Shown here: piece after piece, positions 24,753 to 34,340 of the stretch
Position numbering within the stretch: the stretch's first letter is position 1
How the letters are laid out: each line of letters starts with the position of its first letter
Assembly: GCF_000147335.1 (NCBI RefSeq)
Contig: NC_014534.1
Span: 218,773 to 282,772 of the forward strand
Source: Gloeothece verrucosa PCC 7822
GTDB lineage: Bacteria > Cyanobacteriota > Cyanobacteriia > Cyanobacteriales > Microcystaceae
Reading direction: 5' to 3'
Length of the DNA: 64,000 nt
Notes under the pieces: model-generated
The model's input: the letters and a program-made list of their open reading frames with translations, nothing else
Told to the model about the DNA's origin: nothing
Databases searched by the model: none
Translations under genes and position numbers: made by a program

Positions 24753-27653
24753 GTGTGTCAGTCTTATTGGGAAGCAAAAATTAGGGGAATTATTCACCCT
24801 TTTAATCTAACAAAAATCGAAAACTTAATAGGTCAAAATAATGAAAATAAAGGTTATTGGGAAACATTAAAAGTCCTTTTAGCTCAATCGACTCTTGACC
24901 TTAATATAATTACTTTAGCGGCAGAAATTGCTAATGCTAGTGACCGAACCGTTCTTAATTCTTTATCGATTTCCCTAGAAAACAATAATGATTTTAAGGT
25001 TTCTCATTTGCTTTCTGGAGACTCTCTAAACTTATCTTTATCTTATTCTAACTATCAAAAACTTTTAACCTCTGCTGCCTCTCAACAACCCTTGTCTCAC
25101 TCTTCTTCGGAAAATACCAACACTATTGAACTTGAAGAAATAAAAGAACTCTATTGGTGGTTATGGCGTTGTTTACCAGAAATAATATGTCAAAAATTAA
25201 GTAATCAAGACAACTTTCTCCTTCCGGCTTCTCTAATTCTTCCTGATGCCTCCATTTGGAGTTATGCAAGTATTACCTCTGCAATCGCCGGTGCATTAGT
25301 TGGATATTCTCCCTCACAGCAGCAAGAAAAAACCTCAAATCAACCTCAAACTCCTTATCTTGCTACCTTTAGTTTTACTCCTATTCAAGAGATTATCAAA
25401 GCCAGCCGTAAAATGAGAGATTTTTGGGCTGGTTCATGGGTTTTACACTATTTATCTGCCAAAGTCTGCTGGAAATTGGCGCAAATCTACGGTGCAGACT
25501 GCCTAATTTATCCCAGTTTATTTCAACAACCTTTAATAGACCATTGGTTAAGGAATAAATGGCCAAATTTCAGCCATTGGATTGATAAACCGACAGAAAA
25601 AGCCATTTTAACCGCAGGATTTCCCAATGTTATAGTTATCTTATTGCCCTCCGATAAAGTGCCAAGTGCCATGCAAACGGCGCGAGAAACAGTGATTCAA
25701 GAATGGTTAGTATTAGGTAAAAAAGTCTTTAAAGAATTAGAAAATAGACGTTGGACGAGAGAATTAAGCGAAAACAGTCCAACATGGCAAGAATGGTTAA
25801 GATATCAATGGCAAACCTACTGGACTGCCTTACCCATTAATAATAAAGTTGACCCGCTTACTTGGCAAATTAAAGAAAATTCCGAGGCATTTCAACAGTG
25901 GCAGGATGAATTAAACAGAATTTGTCAGTTAAATGAGGAAAATAAACTATTTAATCTGAAAGAACATCAATTTATCCAAGCTGTTGCCCAAGAAAAGCCA
26001 GATTTAAGAGTTAATATAGGGTCATGGTGGTGTTATCTCTTTGACCAATTACGCTTAACCGCAGGAAGCGTTAAAAATAGCCGTAATTGGTGTATTCCTA
26101 GCTCATTTTATCCCCGTTCGACCATTTCGGGCCTAGGTTCTGTTGTTTATCCTCAACCGCAAGATTATCGCCAACGAGTAACGGAAGGGGATACCCGTCA
26201 ATATTGGCAAGAACAAGGGGGATTATTCGATGGAAATGAGCAACTTAACGCAACTGAAGTATTAAAGCGAGGATTACACCGAATTTTACCAGAATTATTA
26301 TTTAATGACCCTAATAAAAAAATTCCTTATTATTATCCTGATTTAAGTTCAGGGGTTGCAGGTTGGTTAAAATTTTATCCTGATAGAGAATCTAACTTTA
26401 TTAAAGCGTGTGAGGCAGTTAAAGCAAAATTTGATTGGACTTATCGTAAAAGACATAGTAACGATAAACGAAAACCATTAGAATTTCCGGCTATATTACC
26501 TTGGGGTATCCCTTGGATAGATGAAGATAGCAGGCGAAAAGACTGGCCAAATCCGCGCTTACTCAATGCAGGATGGTTAATTGATGATTTTCCCTTAGAT
26601 ACAGACGAAAGCTTACAAATCCAAAAAGATGAAGCGGCAAAACTGCGAAACTGCATCAGTAAATATTTTAATCAAGGGAATAATCCCACTGATTGGTATG
26701 TTATCGCCACAGGAGACGGAGATGGCATGAGTAAATGGCTAAAAGGAGATAAACTTAACAATTATGCGGATTATATGTTGTTAAATCAGCCAATTTCAAA
26801 TAATGAATCCATTAATAGGGCTATTCAAGGAATTTCTGGAATAAAGAAGCGTATGGGGCCATCTACCCATAATGCCCTGAGTCGTGCGCTATTAGACTTC
26901 TCCAATCGTCTTGTTCCCTATCTTACAGAAGAACGCTATGCAGGGCGCTTAATCTACAGTGGAGGAGATGACGTTCTTGCTTATACCAATCTTTGGGAAT
27001 GGGATAACTGGTTATGGGATATAAGAGAGTGTTTTCGGGGAAAAGAAGACCCTAGAGGCGAATTTAATCATGAGGGTAACTACTGGAAGCGCAAAAGCGA
27101 TAATTCTCGTCCTCTCTTTACAATGGGAAAAAATGCCACCGTTAGCTTTGGAGTCGTTATTGCTCATCATTCTGTTCCCCTTGCGATTGCTTTAGAAAAC
27201 CTTTGGGATGCTGAGAAAAAAGCGAAAAATTACCAACATCAAGATAAGAAAAAAGATGCGGTGCAAGTACGAGTTTTATTCGGTAATGGGAATAAATTAC
27301 AAGCACTCGCTCAATTTGATCTATTTTATCATTGGAAACAACTGATTGAACTTAAATTAACTAAATCCATAGAACCCAGTTTATTTGAAATAGCGGCGCA
27401 ACTATGGGAACAACATCCCGCACCTTGTATTAACGCCATCAAACCTTGGACAATTGCTTTTTGTGAGCGTAGAGAAGGGTTACAAGGGGAAGATAAAGAA
27501 CGTTTTCAAAATCAATTAGAAGATACCCTAACAGCAATTTATAATAACACTCCTGAACCTCCCGATAGTGAAATAAAAAACTGGTTAAAACTGGCTGCTT
27601 TTGTCTTACGAAATCGTAATATTAAACCAATACAAGGGGAAAATAATGAATAA
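24753..27653 (+). CDS. cmr2: Cmr2/Cas10, type III-B large subunit
   Basis: Cas10 of the Cmr complex. The palm/cyclase motif YSGGDDVLAY (GGDD, residues 737-740) should make cyclic oligoadenylate, and a second palm region has ATGDGDGMSKWLKGD. The N-terminus (YWEAKIRGIIHPFN) aligns with the cyanobacterial Cmr2 start, where an HD dyad is usual; here it reads His15-Pro16, so the HD nuclease is probably dead. The start is GTG with AAAAGG directly before it; no ATG is available. It opens the cmr operon, with cmr3 overlapping its end by eight bases. Confidence 0.92.
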   Translation: MCQSYWEAKIRGIIHPFNLTKIENLIGQNNENKGYWETLKVLLAQSTLDLNIITLAAEIANASDRTVLNSLSISLENNNDFKVSHLLSGDSLNLSLSYSNYQKLLTSAASQQPLSHSSSENTNTIELEEIKELYWWLWRCLPEIICQKLSNQDNFLLPASLILPDASIWSYASITSAIAGALVGYSPSQQQEKTSNQPQTPYLATFSFTPIQEIIKASRKMRDFWAGSWVLHYLSAKVCWKLAQIYGADCLIYPSLFQQPLIDHWLRNKWPNFSHWIDKPTEKAILTAGFPNVIVILLPSDKVPSAMQTARETVIQEWLVLGKKVFKELENRRWTRELSENSPTWQEWLRYQWQTYWTALPINNKVDPLTWQIKENSEAFQQWQDELNRICQLNEENKLFNLKEHQFIQAVAQEKPDLRVNIGSWWCYLFDQLRLTAGSVKNSRNWCIPSSFYPRSTISGLGSVVYPQPQDYRQRVTEGDTRQYWQEQGGLFDGNEQLNATEVLKRGLHRILPELLFNDPNKKIPYYYPDLSSGVAGWLKFYPDRESNFIKACEAVKAKFDWTYRKRHSNDKRKPLEFPAILPWGIPWIDEDSRRKDWPNPRLLNAGWLIDDFPLDTDESLQIQKDEAAKLRNCISKYFNQGNNPTDWYVIATGDGDGMSKWLKGDKLNNYADYMLLNQPISNNESINRAIQGISGIKKRMGPSTHNALSRALLDFSNRLVPYLTEERYAGRLIYSGGDDVLAYTNLWEWDNWLWDIRECFRGKEDPRGEFNHEGNYWKRKSDNSRPLFTMGKNATVSFGVVIAHHSVPLAIALENLWDAEKKAKNYQHQDKKKDAVQVRVLFGNGNKLQALAQFDLFYHWKQLIELKLTKSIEPSLFEIAAQLWEQHPAPCINAIKPWTIAFCERREGLQGEDKERFQNQLEDTLTAIYNNTPEPPDSEIKNWLKLAAFVLRNRNIKPIQGENNE

Positions 27654-28809
27654 TTTAAAGTGGTATCGGATAACCCCCTCAGATGTTTTCTTATTTCGTG
27701 ATGCAAAACCCTTTTCCCCTGGTGCAAGAGCATGGGCCGGTAGTATCTTCCCCCCTCCGGGACAGGCCATTGCAGGAGCAATTAGAGACTTAATTCAATC
27801 GAATATCACCATAAAGCTAACTGGAGCATTTCTTACTTACGAAGACGAGCTTTATTTTCCATTTCCCTTTAGTTATAACCAAGAACACCTCTGTAAGAGG
27901 GAAAATAATACTGCTGTTCCTATTCCTGTAGTTCCCCTCAATTGGGATAACCATCATCCCTTGTATAATCTCCTAAAAACTGACCCAAATCTGCCTCAAC
28001 CGCTAGTTTTTGAGAGTAAACATCCCTTTAATGACAAGTTAGAAGGTCAATATTGTGCTTATTTAGATTATGAAACGATTTTAGAATATTTAAAAACAAG
28101 TCAAATTTCAGTCGAAAAATGGCAAAAAAATCGAATTAAAGACAATGAATCCCCTCAACCTTGGAAAATAGAAACCCGTCCCCATAACACCATAACCCAA
28201 GGTACTCGTCAAGTGTTAGAGGAAGATGGTTACTTTGTGGAAAATACTATTCGCCTACAGGATGGATGGAGTTTAGCAGTAGGAATTAAAGCAAAAAATG
28301 AAGGCGAAAATTTAAAATTAACGGATAATTCTCAAATTATACGCTTAGGTGGTGAAGGACATCGTGCGATTCTTGAAAGTTGTCCCCAGTTAGGAGAACA
28401 ATGGCAAGAATTAGAAAAAATATCCGAAGGAAATCAGAAAAAAGCCGGTAAAAAAATTGCTTATTTAGTCACACCTGGGGTTTTTGAACGGAGACAACGC
28501 AATAATCATCCTCATTGTAAACCGTCCCCTTGGGAATGGACGACTGCTTATCCCAACAATCCTAATCAAGAGAAAGGATGCTTAGTCAGTTTCGCCACCG
28601 ATAAACCGTTAGTTATTAGTAATCGAATGCGTTTTGGAGATAATATTAGCACTCCTGCGCCACAAGTTTATGCCGCACCTGCTGGTAGTGTTTATTACTT
28701 GGAATCTGACTCAGAGATTACCCTATATCAAGATAGTAACGCCTCTAAACAAATTCAACGTTGGCGAGATTTAGGTTACAGCGAATTACTGTGGATTTCT
28801 TATCAATAG
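27646..28809 (+). CDS. cmr3: Cmr3 (Cas5-group RAMP)
   Basis: The start WYRITPSDVFLFRDAKPFSPG followed by GSIFPPPGQAIAGAIRD is diagnostic of Cmr3, which caps the 5' tag end of crRNA together with Cas10. The Gly-rich RAMP loop is seen near the end. I chose ATG at 27646, which overlaps the cmr2 stop; an upstream in-frame ATG lies within cmr2. Size (387 aa) is normal. It should bind the conserved GAAAC-derived tag of crRNA. Confidence 0.9.
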   Translation: MNNLKWYRITPSDVFLFRDAKPFSPGARAWAGSIFPPPGQAIAGAIRDLIQSNITIKLTGAFLTYEDELYFPFPFSYNQEHLCKRENNTAVPIPVVPLNWDNHHPLYNLLKTDPNLPQPLVFESKHPFNDKLEGQYCAYLDYETILEYLKTSQISVEKWQKNRIKDNESPQPWKIETRPHNTITQGTRQVLEEDGYFVENTIRLQDGWSLAVGIKAKNEGENLKLTDNSQIIRLGGEGHRAILESCPQLGEQWQELEKISEGNQKKAGKKIAYLVTPGVFERRQRNNHPHCKPSPWEWTTAYPNNPNQEKGCLVSFATDKPLVISNRMRFGDNISTPAPQVYAAPAGSVYYLESDSEITLYQDSNASKQIQRWRDLGYSELLWISYQ

Positions 28810-28820
28810 AAAGGAGGATT

Positions 28821-29846
28821 ATGACTCAGTTAAATTGTGTTTACTTATATCTTTATTCTCCCCTTCATACAGGAGGAACAACTCAAGAAGGTAACTTAGT
28901 AGGAATTGCACGAGAATCCCATACTAATTTACCTTATATTCCCTCTAGCACTATTAGAGGACGTTTAAGAGCAAGTATTGAAGATAAAGACTTACGAGTT
29001 CAATTATTTGGGCCAGAATTAAAAGATATAGCGCCGCCATCTAACGAAAATTTATCTAATGCTTCCGAAGAAGTAAGTAACAATTCTGAAGCTGACCAAA
29101 CATCAAATAGTAATAATTTAGAACAAGGAGATATTTGGATAGGAGATGGTTCACTATTATGGTTTCCTCTTGCTTCTTTAAGTCATGGTGTGGTTTGGAT
29201 TACTTGTCCTCGATTATTGCAACGCTGGAAGCGCTATTATCCCTCACTTGCTGATATTCCTCAAGCTGGTTATTATACAAATTTGGATACAAAAAATCCT
29301 ATTTATTTACGGGATGCCGTAGTCAAAAATGGTTTAAATAAGTGGGATAAGTGGGACAAGTTTATTCCCAAAGGTAACGTTAATACAGAGATTGATTCTG
29401 TTTTGCTTTTACCAAATCAGCATTGTGCTACTTTAATACAAATGGGATTATGGAGACAAGTAAAAATCAAATTAGATGAACATAAATCAGTAGAAGGCGG
29501 ATTTCGTTACGAAGAAGCGATTCCTTCAGATACTTTGATGTATTTTCCTTGGGGATTAACAGCAAAAGTGAGAGATATTGACGAAATCGAACTTGAAAAT
29601 GAAAATGGCAAGAAACAAAAAGAATTACACGCAAAACGAATTAAACTTGCTCAAAAATCTCAAATAGAGTCTCCAAAAGATATCGAGATTGTTAACAAAC
29701 TTTTCACTAAACATCTAGAAAATAAAAATCAACAAATTCTACAAATAGGAGGCCAAGAAAGCTTAGGTAGAGGATTTGTTGAACAATGGATATGGAATCA
29801 TAAAAATACTTCTGAGAAAACCCACTCGCAACCTATGGAGGTATAA
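28821..29846 (+). CDS. cmr4: Cmr4 (Cas7-group backbone RAMP, target RNA cleavage)
   Basis: The start YLYLYSPLHTGGTTQEGNLVG with PYIPSSTIRGRLRASI is the Cmr4 pattern. The family cuts target RNA at six-base steps using a conserved Asp in an N-terminal loop; here the acidic candidates lie in the region after RASIEDKDLRVQLFG. The C-terminus has GGQESLGRGFVEQ, the RAMP Gly-rich loop. AAAGGAGG precedes the ATG at 28821, which fixes the start. An insertion rich in Ser/Asn/Glu (about residues 80-105) looks low-complexity. Confidence 0.9.
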   Translation: MTQLNCVYLYLYSPLHTGGTTQEGNLVGIARESHTNLPYIPSSTIRGRLRASIEDKDLRVQLFGPELKDIAPPSNENLSNASEEVSNNSEADQTSNSNNLEQGDIWIGDGSLLWFPLASLSHGVVWITCPRLLQRWKRYYPSLADIPQAGYYTNLDTKNPIYLRDAVVKNGLNKWDKWDKFIPKGNVNTEIDSVLLLPNQHCATLIQMGLWRQVKIKLDEHKSVEGGFRYEEAIPSDTLMYFPWGLTAKVRDIDEIELENENGKKQKELHAKRIKLAQKSQIESPKDIEIVNKLFTKHLENKNQQILQIGGQESLGRGFVEQWIWNHKNTSEKTHSQPMEV

Positions 29847-29852
29847 TAAATC

Positions 29853-30332
29853 ATGACTGTTCAAGTATTTGACCCTAGAGCATTAGCTGAACCCGTTTAT
29901 GATACTTTATCAAAACTTAGACAAGAATATGATAAAGCCTTAGCTAATAATATTATTAATAAAGAGCAACGGGATAGCCATCTCAAAGAACAAAAAAATC
30001 AAGCAGTTGAACTTTATACTTATCTCGCCACATGGGGTTTAATGCGGCTAAAAGCAGAAGAATTAGCTTTAAATAAGAAAAACCTTAATAGCAATTCATC
30101 TATTAAAGAACGAGTAGAAACCTCCCAATATGGAAAACTAGAGGTTGTGCGAGAATTTTTTGAGTGTCTGAAAAAGTTAATTCCCGATTCTGAGAATAAA
30201 TTAGAATTACGAAACTTATCAAAAATGGATGTTGATGAATACTTAGGAATTATGGGATTAGGGTTAGCGATAGCTCAAGAATTTAGTTTTTGGGCAACGG
30301 CTATTTATTATGATATTAAAGGAGATGAATAG
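29853..30332 (+). CDS. cmr5: Cmr5 (Cas11 small subunit)
   Basis: A small all-helical protein: ALAEPVYDTLSKLRQEY, then AVELYTYLATWGLMRLKAEE, and LGIMGLGLAIAQEFSFWATAIYYD at the C-terminus. Length (159 aa) and place between cmr4 and cmr6 fit Cmr5, which forms the inner filament contacting target RNA. It starts seven bases after cmr4 and ends two bases before the next gene, so it is part of the same operon. Confidence 0.88.
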   Translation: MTVQVFDPRALAEPVYDTLSKLRQEYDKALANNIINKEQRDSHLKEQKNQAVELYTYLATWGLMRLKAEELALNKKNLNSNSSIKERVETSQYGKLEVVREFFECLKKLIPDSENKLELRNLSKMDVDEYLGIMGLGLAIAQEFSFWATAIYYDIKGDE

Positions 30333-30334
30333 CC

Positions 30335-32422
30335 ATGAAAAATGATCACAAATCTACTTCAAAAGCTTTTGAAAGACCTCCTAATCCAAAATCAGCCAAA
30401 TCTTCCCAATCTTCAATCCCTAAAAAAATGAATTTTTCTCCAATATTAAAAGACGAAAATTTATTTCCTTTTCTGATAGATTTTCAAAATTTACCAGACT
30501 TGCCAGTTGATGCTAGTTTTGTAGAATATTTGCGCTGGATGAGAGAATTAAAAACCGAAGATTCAGAACAGAATAAAGCAGAGAATAATGCTACTAAATT
30601 ACACTTGTTACAACTAGCACAAGACGAAAAATATGTCAATTATTGTAAATATTTAAAAAGAGCTAATCAGAGAATAAAAAATATTGTATCTCTTAAAGAA
30701 GGTAAAAAAATTATAGTAACTTGTCCTTGGCGAATTAGAGTAGGTGGACATCGAGGACCTGAAAGTATTTTATTACCTGCTTTTGATGCGTTGGGAATTC
30801 CTTTTATTCCATCTTCAACTTTGCGAGGAATTGCTAGAAATCAAGCGATTCGAGAGGTGATGAAAAATAATCCTGACTTATCATATCAAAAAGCAGAACA
30901 ACATGAAACTATTATTGACCATTTTGGTTCTTTAGAGACTAAAGATAAAAGTAAACGTGAGGGAAAAGTTACGTTTTTAGATGCTTATCCTGTTGATGAT
31001 AAGTCGCCATCGGGCGGATTAAGCTTAGATATTGCTAATAATGTTTGGAAATGGGGAGAAAATAATTTGCCAGAGTATCAACCAAATCCAAATTTATTCT
31101 TATCTTTAAAACAACCAACCTTTTTGATTGGAATAATCCCTAATCATTATTGTGAAAAAAAGCAACTAAATAAGGTTGAACAATGGTTACTAAAAGGATT
31201 AGCAAGTGGTGTAGGTTCTCAGATAAATTCTGGTTATGGATGTTTAACTAAAAGTGGTAAGTATGAAAATGATGAAAACAAACAAAACATTTTAGTCGAG
31301 GTTGAATTTACGTTAAAAGGTCAGCTTATTAATAGTTATAAATATTATAATAATTTATCAAGACCTTATAAAAGCGAAAAAAATTGCATTAAAAGAGATA
31401 AAAAAAAACGTCCTCAAACTTTAGATACCTCACAACCAGAAGTCAGACCAATTGCTTTTAAATCAATGTTACGTTATTGGTTTCGAGTCATTGCATTAGG
31501 AGTTTTGCCTAAAATACGAGTCAAAGAACTAGAAGCTTTTATTTTCGGAGGAATTGAACCTAAACATCGAGGATTAATTCAAGTGCAAATACATAATTCT
31601 GATGACGGAAATTTACTAACTCAGAAGAATTTTGGAACACAAAGCGGTAAACTGATTATCTTAGCATCTTATGAATTATCACAAGATAACTATCAATTAT
31701 TAACTGATTTTATTGAAGCACTAACTTGGCTAATGTTTCATCTAGGAGGAGTTGGATTAGGTGCAAGAAGACCATTATATGAAAGAAAGCGTTATAATGA
31801 TCAAGGAAACCGAGTTCCTCCTTATTGGCGTGGGACAGACTTAAAAGCTGAAAATCAAGATGAATTTTGGAAGATACCTGAAACTATTGAAGAATTTAAA
31901 AAACGATTTCATGCTCGTCTTAATGATTTTTATAATAATTTAAGTAAAATTCAAAATAGTTACATTCAATTCATGCAAAAGCTCCAACCATCAGTTAATC
32001 ATGAGAATTACAAAATTAACAGTCAATGCCCTCTAAAAGTTGAAAAAATAAAACCGAGATCTTGGGACGAGGCTCTTGATCAAAATTGTCGAGTTATAGT
32101 CTGTCAAGGAATAAGTAATAACTCGAAAAATTTTGCTTTATCTTTATTGCACAGCGAAAACTTAAATAAAAAATATCTTAATTCTTCTGGAAAAAATAAA
32201 TATTTATGTGGCGATGATGGTTGTCCATCTCCTGTGTTAGTTACTCATCTAAAAAACTATGAAGTTGTAGTAATTTTTGGAGCTTCTAAAATTTTAGAAA
32301 AACCTAAAAATGAAGGAGAAAAAGCCAAACAAATTAATCCTAGATATCAATATTTTACTGAGATTAAGCGACAATGTGAGCAGGTAAAAATACTTTGGGA
32401 TGGTTTAGAATTCCCATCTTAA
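30335..32422 (+). CDS. cmr6: Cmr6-Cmr1 fusion RAMP protein
   Basis: Residues 120-310 are Cmr6: GGHRGPESILLPAFDALGIP, FIPSSTLRGIARNQAI and the Gly loop GVGSQINSGYGCL. Residues 322-520 match Cmr1: FTLKGQLINS, RPIAFKSMLRYWFRVIALG, EAFIFGG and LGGVGLGARRPLYERK. The last 170 residues are less clear. In most systems these are two genes; here one 695-residue chain would provide both caps at the 3' end of the crRNA filament. No separate cmr1 is present in the window, which supports the reading. It is the last gene of the operon. Confidence 0.85.
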   Translation: MKNDHKSTSKAFERPPNPKSAKSSQSSIPKKMNFSPILKDENLFPFLIDFQNLPDLPVDASFVEYLRWMRELKTEDSEQNKAENNATKLHLLQLAQDEKYVNYCKYLKRANQRIKNIVSLKEGKKIIVTCPWRIRVGGHRGPESILLPAFDALGIPFIPSSTLRGIARNQAIREVMKNNPDLSYQKAEQHETIIDHFGSLETKDKSKREGKVTFLDAYPVDDKSPSGGLSLDIANNVWKWGENNLPEYQPNPNLFLSLKQPTFLIGIIPNHYCEKKQLNKVEQWLLKGLASGVGSQINSGYGCLTKSGKYENDENKQNILVEVEFTLKGQLINSYKYYNNLSRPYKSEKNCIKRDKKKRPQTLDTSQPEVRPIAFKSMLRYWFRVIALGVLPKIRVKELEAFIFGGIEPKHRGLIQVQIHNSDDGNLLTQKNFGTQSGKLIILASYELSQDNYQLLTDFIEALTWLMFHLGGVGLGARRPLYERKRYNDQGNRVPPYWRGTDLKAENQDEFWKIPETIEEFKKRFHARLNDFYNNLSKIQNSYIQFMQKLQPSVNHENYKINSQCPLKVEKIKPRSWDEALDQNCRVIVCQGISNNSKNFALSLLHSENLNKKYLNSSGKNKYLCGDDGCPSPVLVTHLKNYEVVVIFGASKILEKPKNEGEKAKQINPRYQYFTEIKRQCEQVKILWDGLEFPS

Positions 32423-32537
32423 AGATGATGTATTTATAGCCTAGTAAGATGAGAAACTTAACAAAAATTCTTAACAACGTTCATTTTGAGTCACATTTGT
32501 ATCTACATCTACACATAAGATTAAAGAACACCAAACC

Positions 32538-33209
32538 TTAATCAAAAACAGAAGTAATAGGAAAGCTTAAAATAAATTGAGGTTTTTCGGTAAAAGAGAA
32601 AAAGTTAATTTCTCCTCCAGCTTGGACTAAAAATTGTTCAATAGCTAGTGAATGTAGTCTTTTTGACCGACTATTATCCTCAATAATCAAAAGCCATTTG
32701 TCTTGACCAAACTGAGTAGAAATATGAACAAAAGGTTCAAAATTAAAATCAGATTGTAAATCAATACTGAGAGATTCCAGAGAGCTAGATAAAAGATGAA
32801 AAGATAAGGCTTCTAATAGATAAACGGGAATGGACAGGGGCTTATCAAGGCACTCATCGAAATCCGAGCAAATTTTCAAGTTACTAGGCCAACAACCGTT
32901 TAAAATTTGTAAAACTTCACGAATGATTTGATTAGGAGAAGCATTACTCAATTGCTCCCATTGGGGGGGTTGATCAATAAAGAGCAAAAACCGCTTAACT
33001 ACCAAATCAATTTCTTTAACTTGCTGCTTAATACGCTCAGTTAATTGTTGAGTTTCTGCATCAGAACATTTACTCAATAGCAAATCAGCATAATGAGTAA
33101 GAGCAAAAGTCGGATTAATTAGCGGCGTGTAACATTGAGCGATAAAAATATGTTTTAACGGATTGTCAGGACTGATAGACGAGTAAGGGAATGGTGAGTA
33201 TTGCAGCAT
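32538..33209 (-). CDS. degenerate histidine-kinase-like protein, 223 aa
   Basis: A soluble protein. The first half has a helix pair like a DHp domain (INPTFALTHYADLLLSK, then LTERIKQQVKEIDLVVKRFLLFI) without a phospho-accepting His at the usual place. The second half has a weak ATPase-like fold (DKWLLIIEDNSR, AIEQFLVQAGGEINFF, QFILSFPI) that lacks the N-box Asn. It diverges from a response-regulator-like gene 107 bases away, so the two may form a partner-switch pair without phosphotransfer. The assignment is by pattern only. Confidence 0.5.
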   Translation of the reverse strand: MLQYSPFPYSSISPDNPLKHIFIAQCYTPLINPTFALTHYADLLLSKCSDAETQQLTERIKQQVKEIDLVVKRFLLFIDQPPQWEQLSNASPNQIIREVLQILNGCWPSNLKICSDFDECLDKPLSIPVYLLEALSFHLLSSSLESLSIDLQSDFNFEPFVHISTQFGQDKWLLIIEDNSRSKRLHSLAIEQFLVQAGGEINFFSFTEKPQFILSFPITSVFD

Positions 33210-33316
33210 AAACCGAAAAAATCAAATGTTATTAAAAACCAGCAAAGACTGAAAAAAATAGCTTGCAAGACATGAACAGCTACAATATATAGCTAGACAA
33301 AACTCGTTTGTGAAAA

Positions 33317-33940
33317 ATGCCCTCAGCCACCTGCTCAATTTTAATTGTCGATCCTCATGCCCCCAGTCGAGAGGTAATGAAATTGTACCTATCAAGCGTG
33401 ATGAAGGAGAGGCAGCAAAGGGAACTGACATTTTTTGAAGCAGCAGACGGACGAGAAGCGATCGCTCTTTTAATAACCCATAAAGAAATCAAGGTAATGA
33501 TTAGCGAACTGAACTTGACACAATTGGGCAGCCTGGAGATGATCGACATAGTATTGGGAAAGTGGGGATTACAAGTAGGGATATTCATCGTTACCGGAGT
33601 GTCCAATCATTTAATAGCAGAAGTAGCCGGTGATTTATATGTTTACGGTGTCAGGGGGATATTTAACAAGCTGCAATTGGATTATTATGAACTTTCCCGG
33701 CGCATCGAAAAATATTTAGAGATCAGCAGCACACCCCCGGCTAGGGAACGAGGGTTTTATTGCGAACATCGGCAATACGAAAAGGAAGACGGAACCAGCA
33801 GCACATATACCTATATCAAGTGGATGGACGATAGCGGAAAACAATCAAACTTATGTGTGGGAGATTTGGGTAATGAACGCGATCGAATCTACGACAACTT
33901 ACCCGGAATACGCAGTAAGAAAAAAGAGGAAAAGAGATAG
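33317..33940 (+). CDS. pseudo-receiver response-regulator-like protein, 207 aa
   Basis: Residues 5-125 follow the receiver fold: CSILIVDPHAPSREVMKLYL (acidic site with a single Asp12), KVMISELNLTQLG where Glu64 replaces the phospho-accepting Asp, FIVTG with Thr93, and GIFNKLQ with Lys118. The Glu may mimic a constantly phosphorylated state (known in other pseudo-receivers). The C-terminal part (YIKWMDDSGKQSNLCVGDLG) is a small unknown domain with a basic tail. It diverges from the kinase-like gene. Phosphorylation-independent action is inferred. Confidence 0.6.
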   Translation: MPSATCSILIVDPHAPSREVMKLYLSSVMKERQQRELTFFEAADGREAIALLITHKEIKVMISELNLTQLGSLEMIDIVLGKWGLQVGIFIVTGVSNHLIAEVAGDLYVYGVRGIFNKLQLDYYELSRRIEKYLEISSTPPARERGFYCEHRQYEKEDGTSSTYTYIKWMDDSGKQSNLCVGDLGNERDRIYDNLPGIRSKKKEEKR

Positions 33941-34115
33941 TGGAGCTTCTTTTCCTCTATAAGGGGGAGCAAAGAGGATGTTATTATCGAGAAATTCCCG
34001 ATAGCGAAAGAGGCATCCCGAAATCAACCTTAAAGGCAAAAAATCGACTTAGTAAAATAACGAAGATCACAAATGCTGTCAGGCATGATTGTTCCTCACC
34101 AAAGAAAAAATTCGG
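33941..34115. other. spacer after the pseudo-receiver gene
   Basis: No gene was recognised. A/T-rich with a partial repeat of CCCGATAGCG-like sequence; no firm structure. Confidence 0.3.
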
Positions 34116-34140
34116 TTAGGGTGGGGAATGCCCACCCTAA
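34116..34140 (-). terminator. ten-base hairpin, terminator-like
   Basis: TTAGGGTGGG and CCCACCCTAA are perfect inverted repeats around a five-base loop. On the minus strand the hairpin starts within the stop codon of the small open frame and is followed by ATTTTTTC, which fits a terminator. Similar GGGTGGGCATTGCCCACC palindromes are frequent in cyanobacteria, so a dispersed repeat is the alternative. Confidence 0.55.
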
Positions 34141-34340
34141 AAAACGATCTCCACAAAACTTTGCGCGTTTTTAACCAAACTACGACTTCTCTTATTGCTC
34201 GATACAATCACCTCCTTGCTCGTTAGCACCTCTAAACTCTGAGGGGTTTGATCGCCAACAAAACGCATCTCTTTTGATAAGATTCCAATAAGTTTATAAG
34301 AACGATCGCGGTCAATTTCAACCCCAAGCCTAAATTTTTT
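34137..34340 (-). pseudogene. short minus-strand open frame, likely gene remnant
   Basis: From a stop near 34343 the minus-strand frame is open for about 65 codons: LGVEIDRDRSYKLIGILSKE, then MRFVGDQTPQSLEVLTSKEV and a FVEIVF end. The only ATG is at 34268, giving 43 residues. The composition is protein-like and a hairpin follows the stop. It may be the last part of a lost gene or a short real one. No family recognised. Confidence 0.4.

Noticed and set aside
24716..24753. ATG at 24716 as the start of cmr2
   Set aside because: It meets a stop after four codons and is not in the cmr2 frame; GTG at 24753 is the first usable start.
33222..33606. Minus-strand frames between and within the kinase-like and pseudo-receiver genes
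   Set aside because: They overlap the better-supported receiver-like gene and lack a ribosome binding site.
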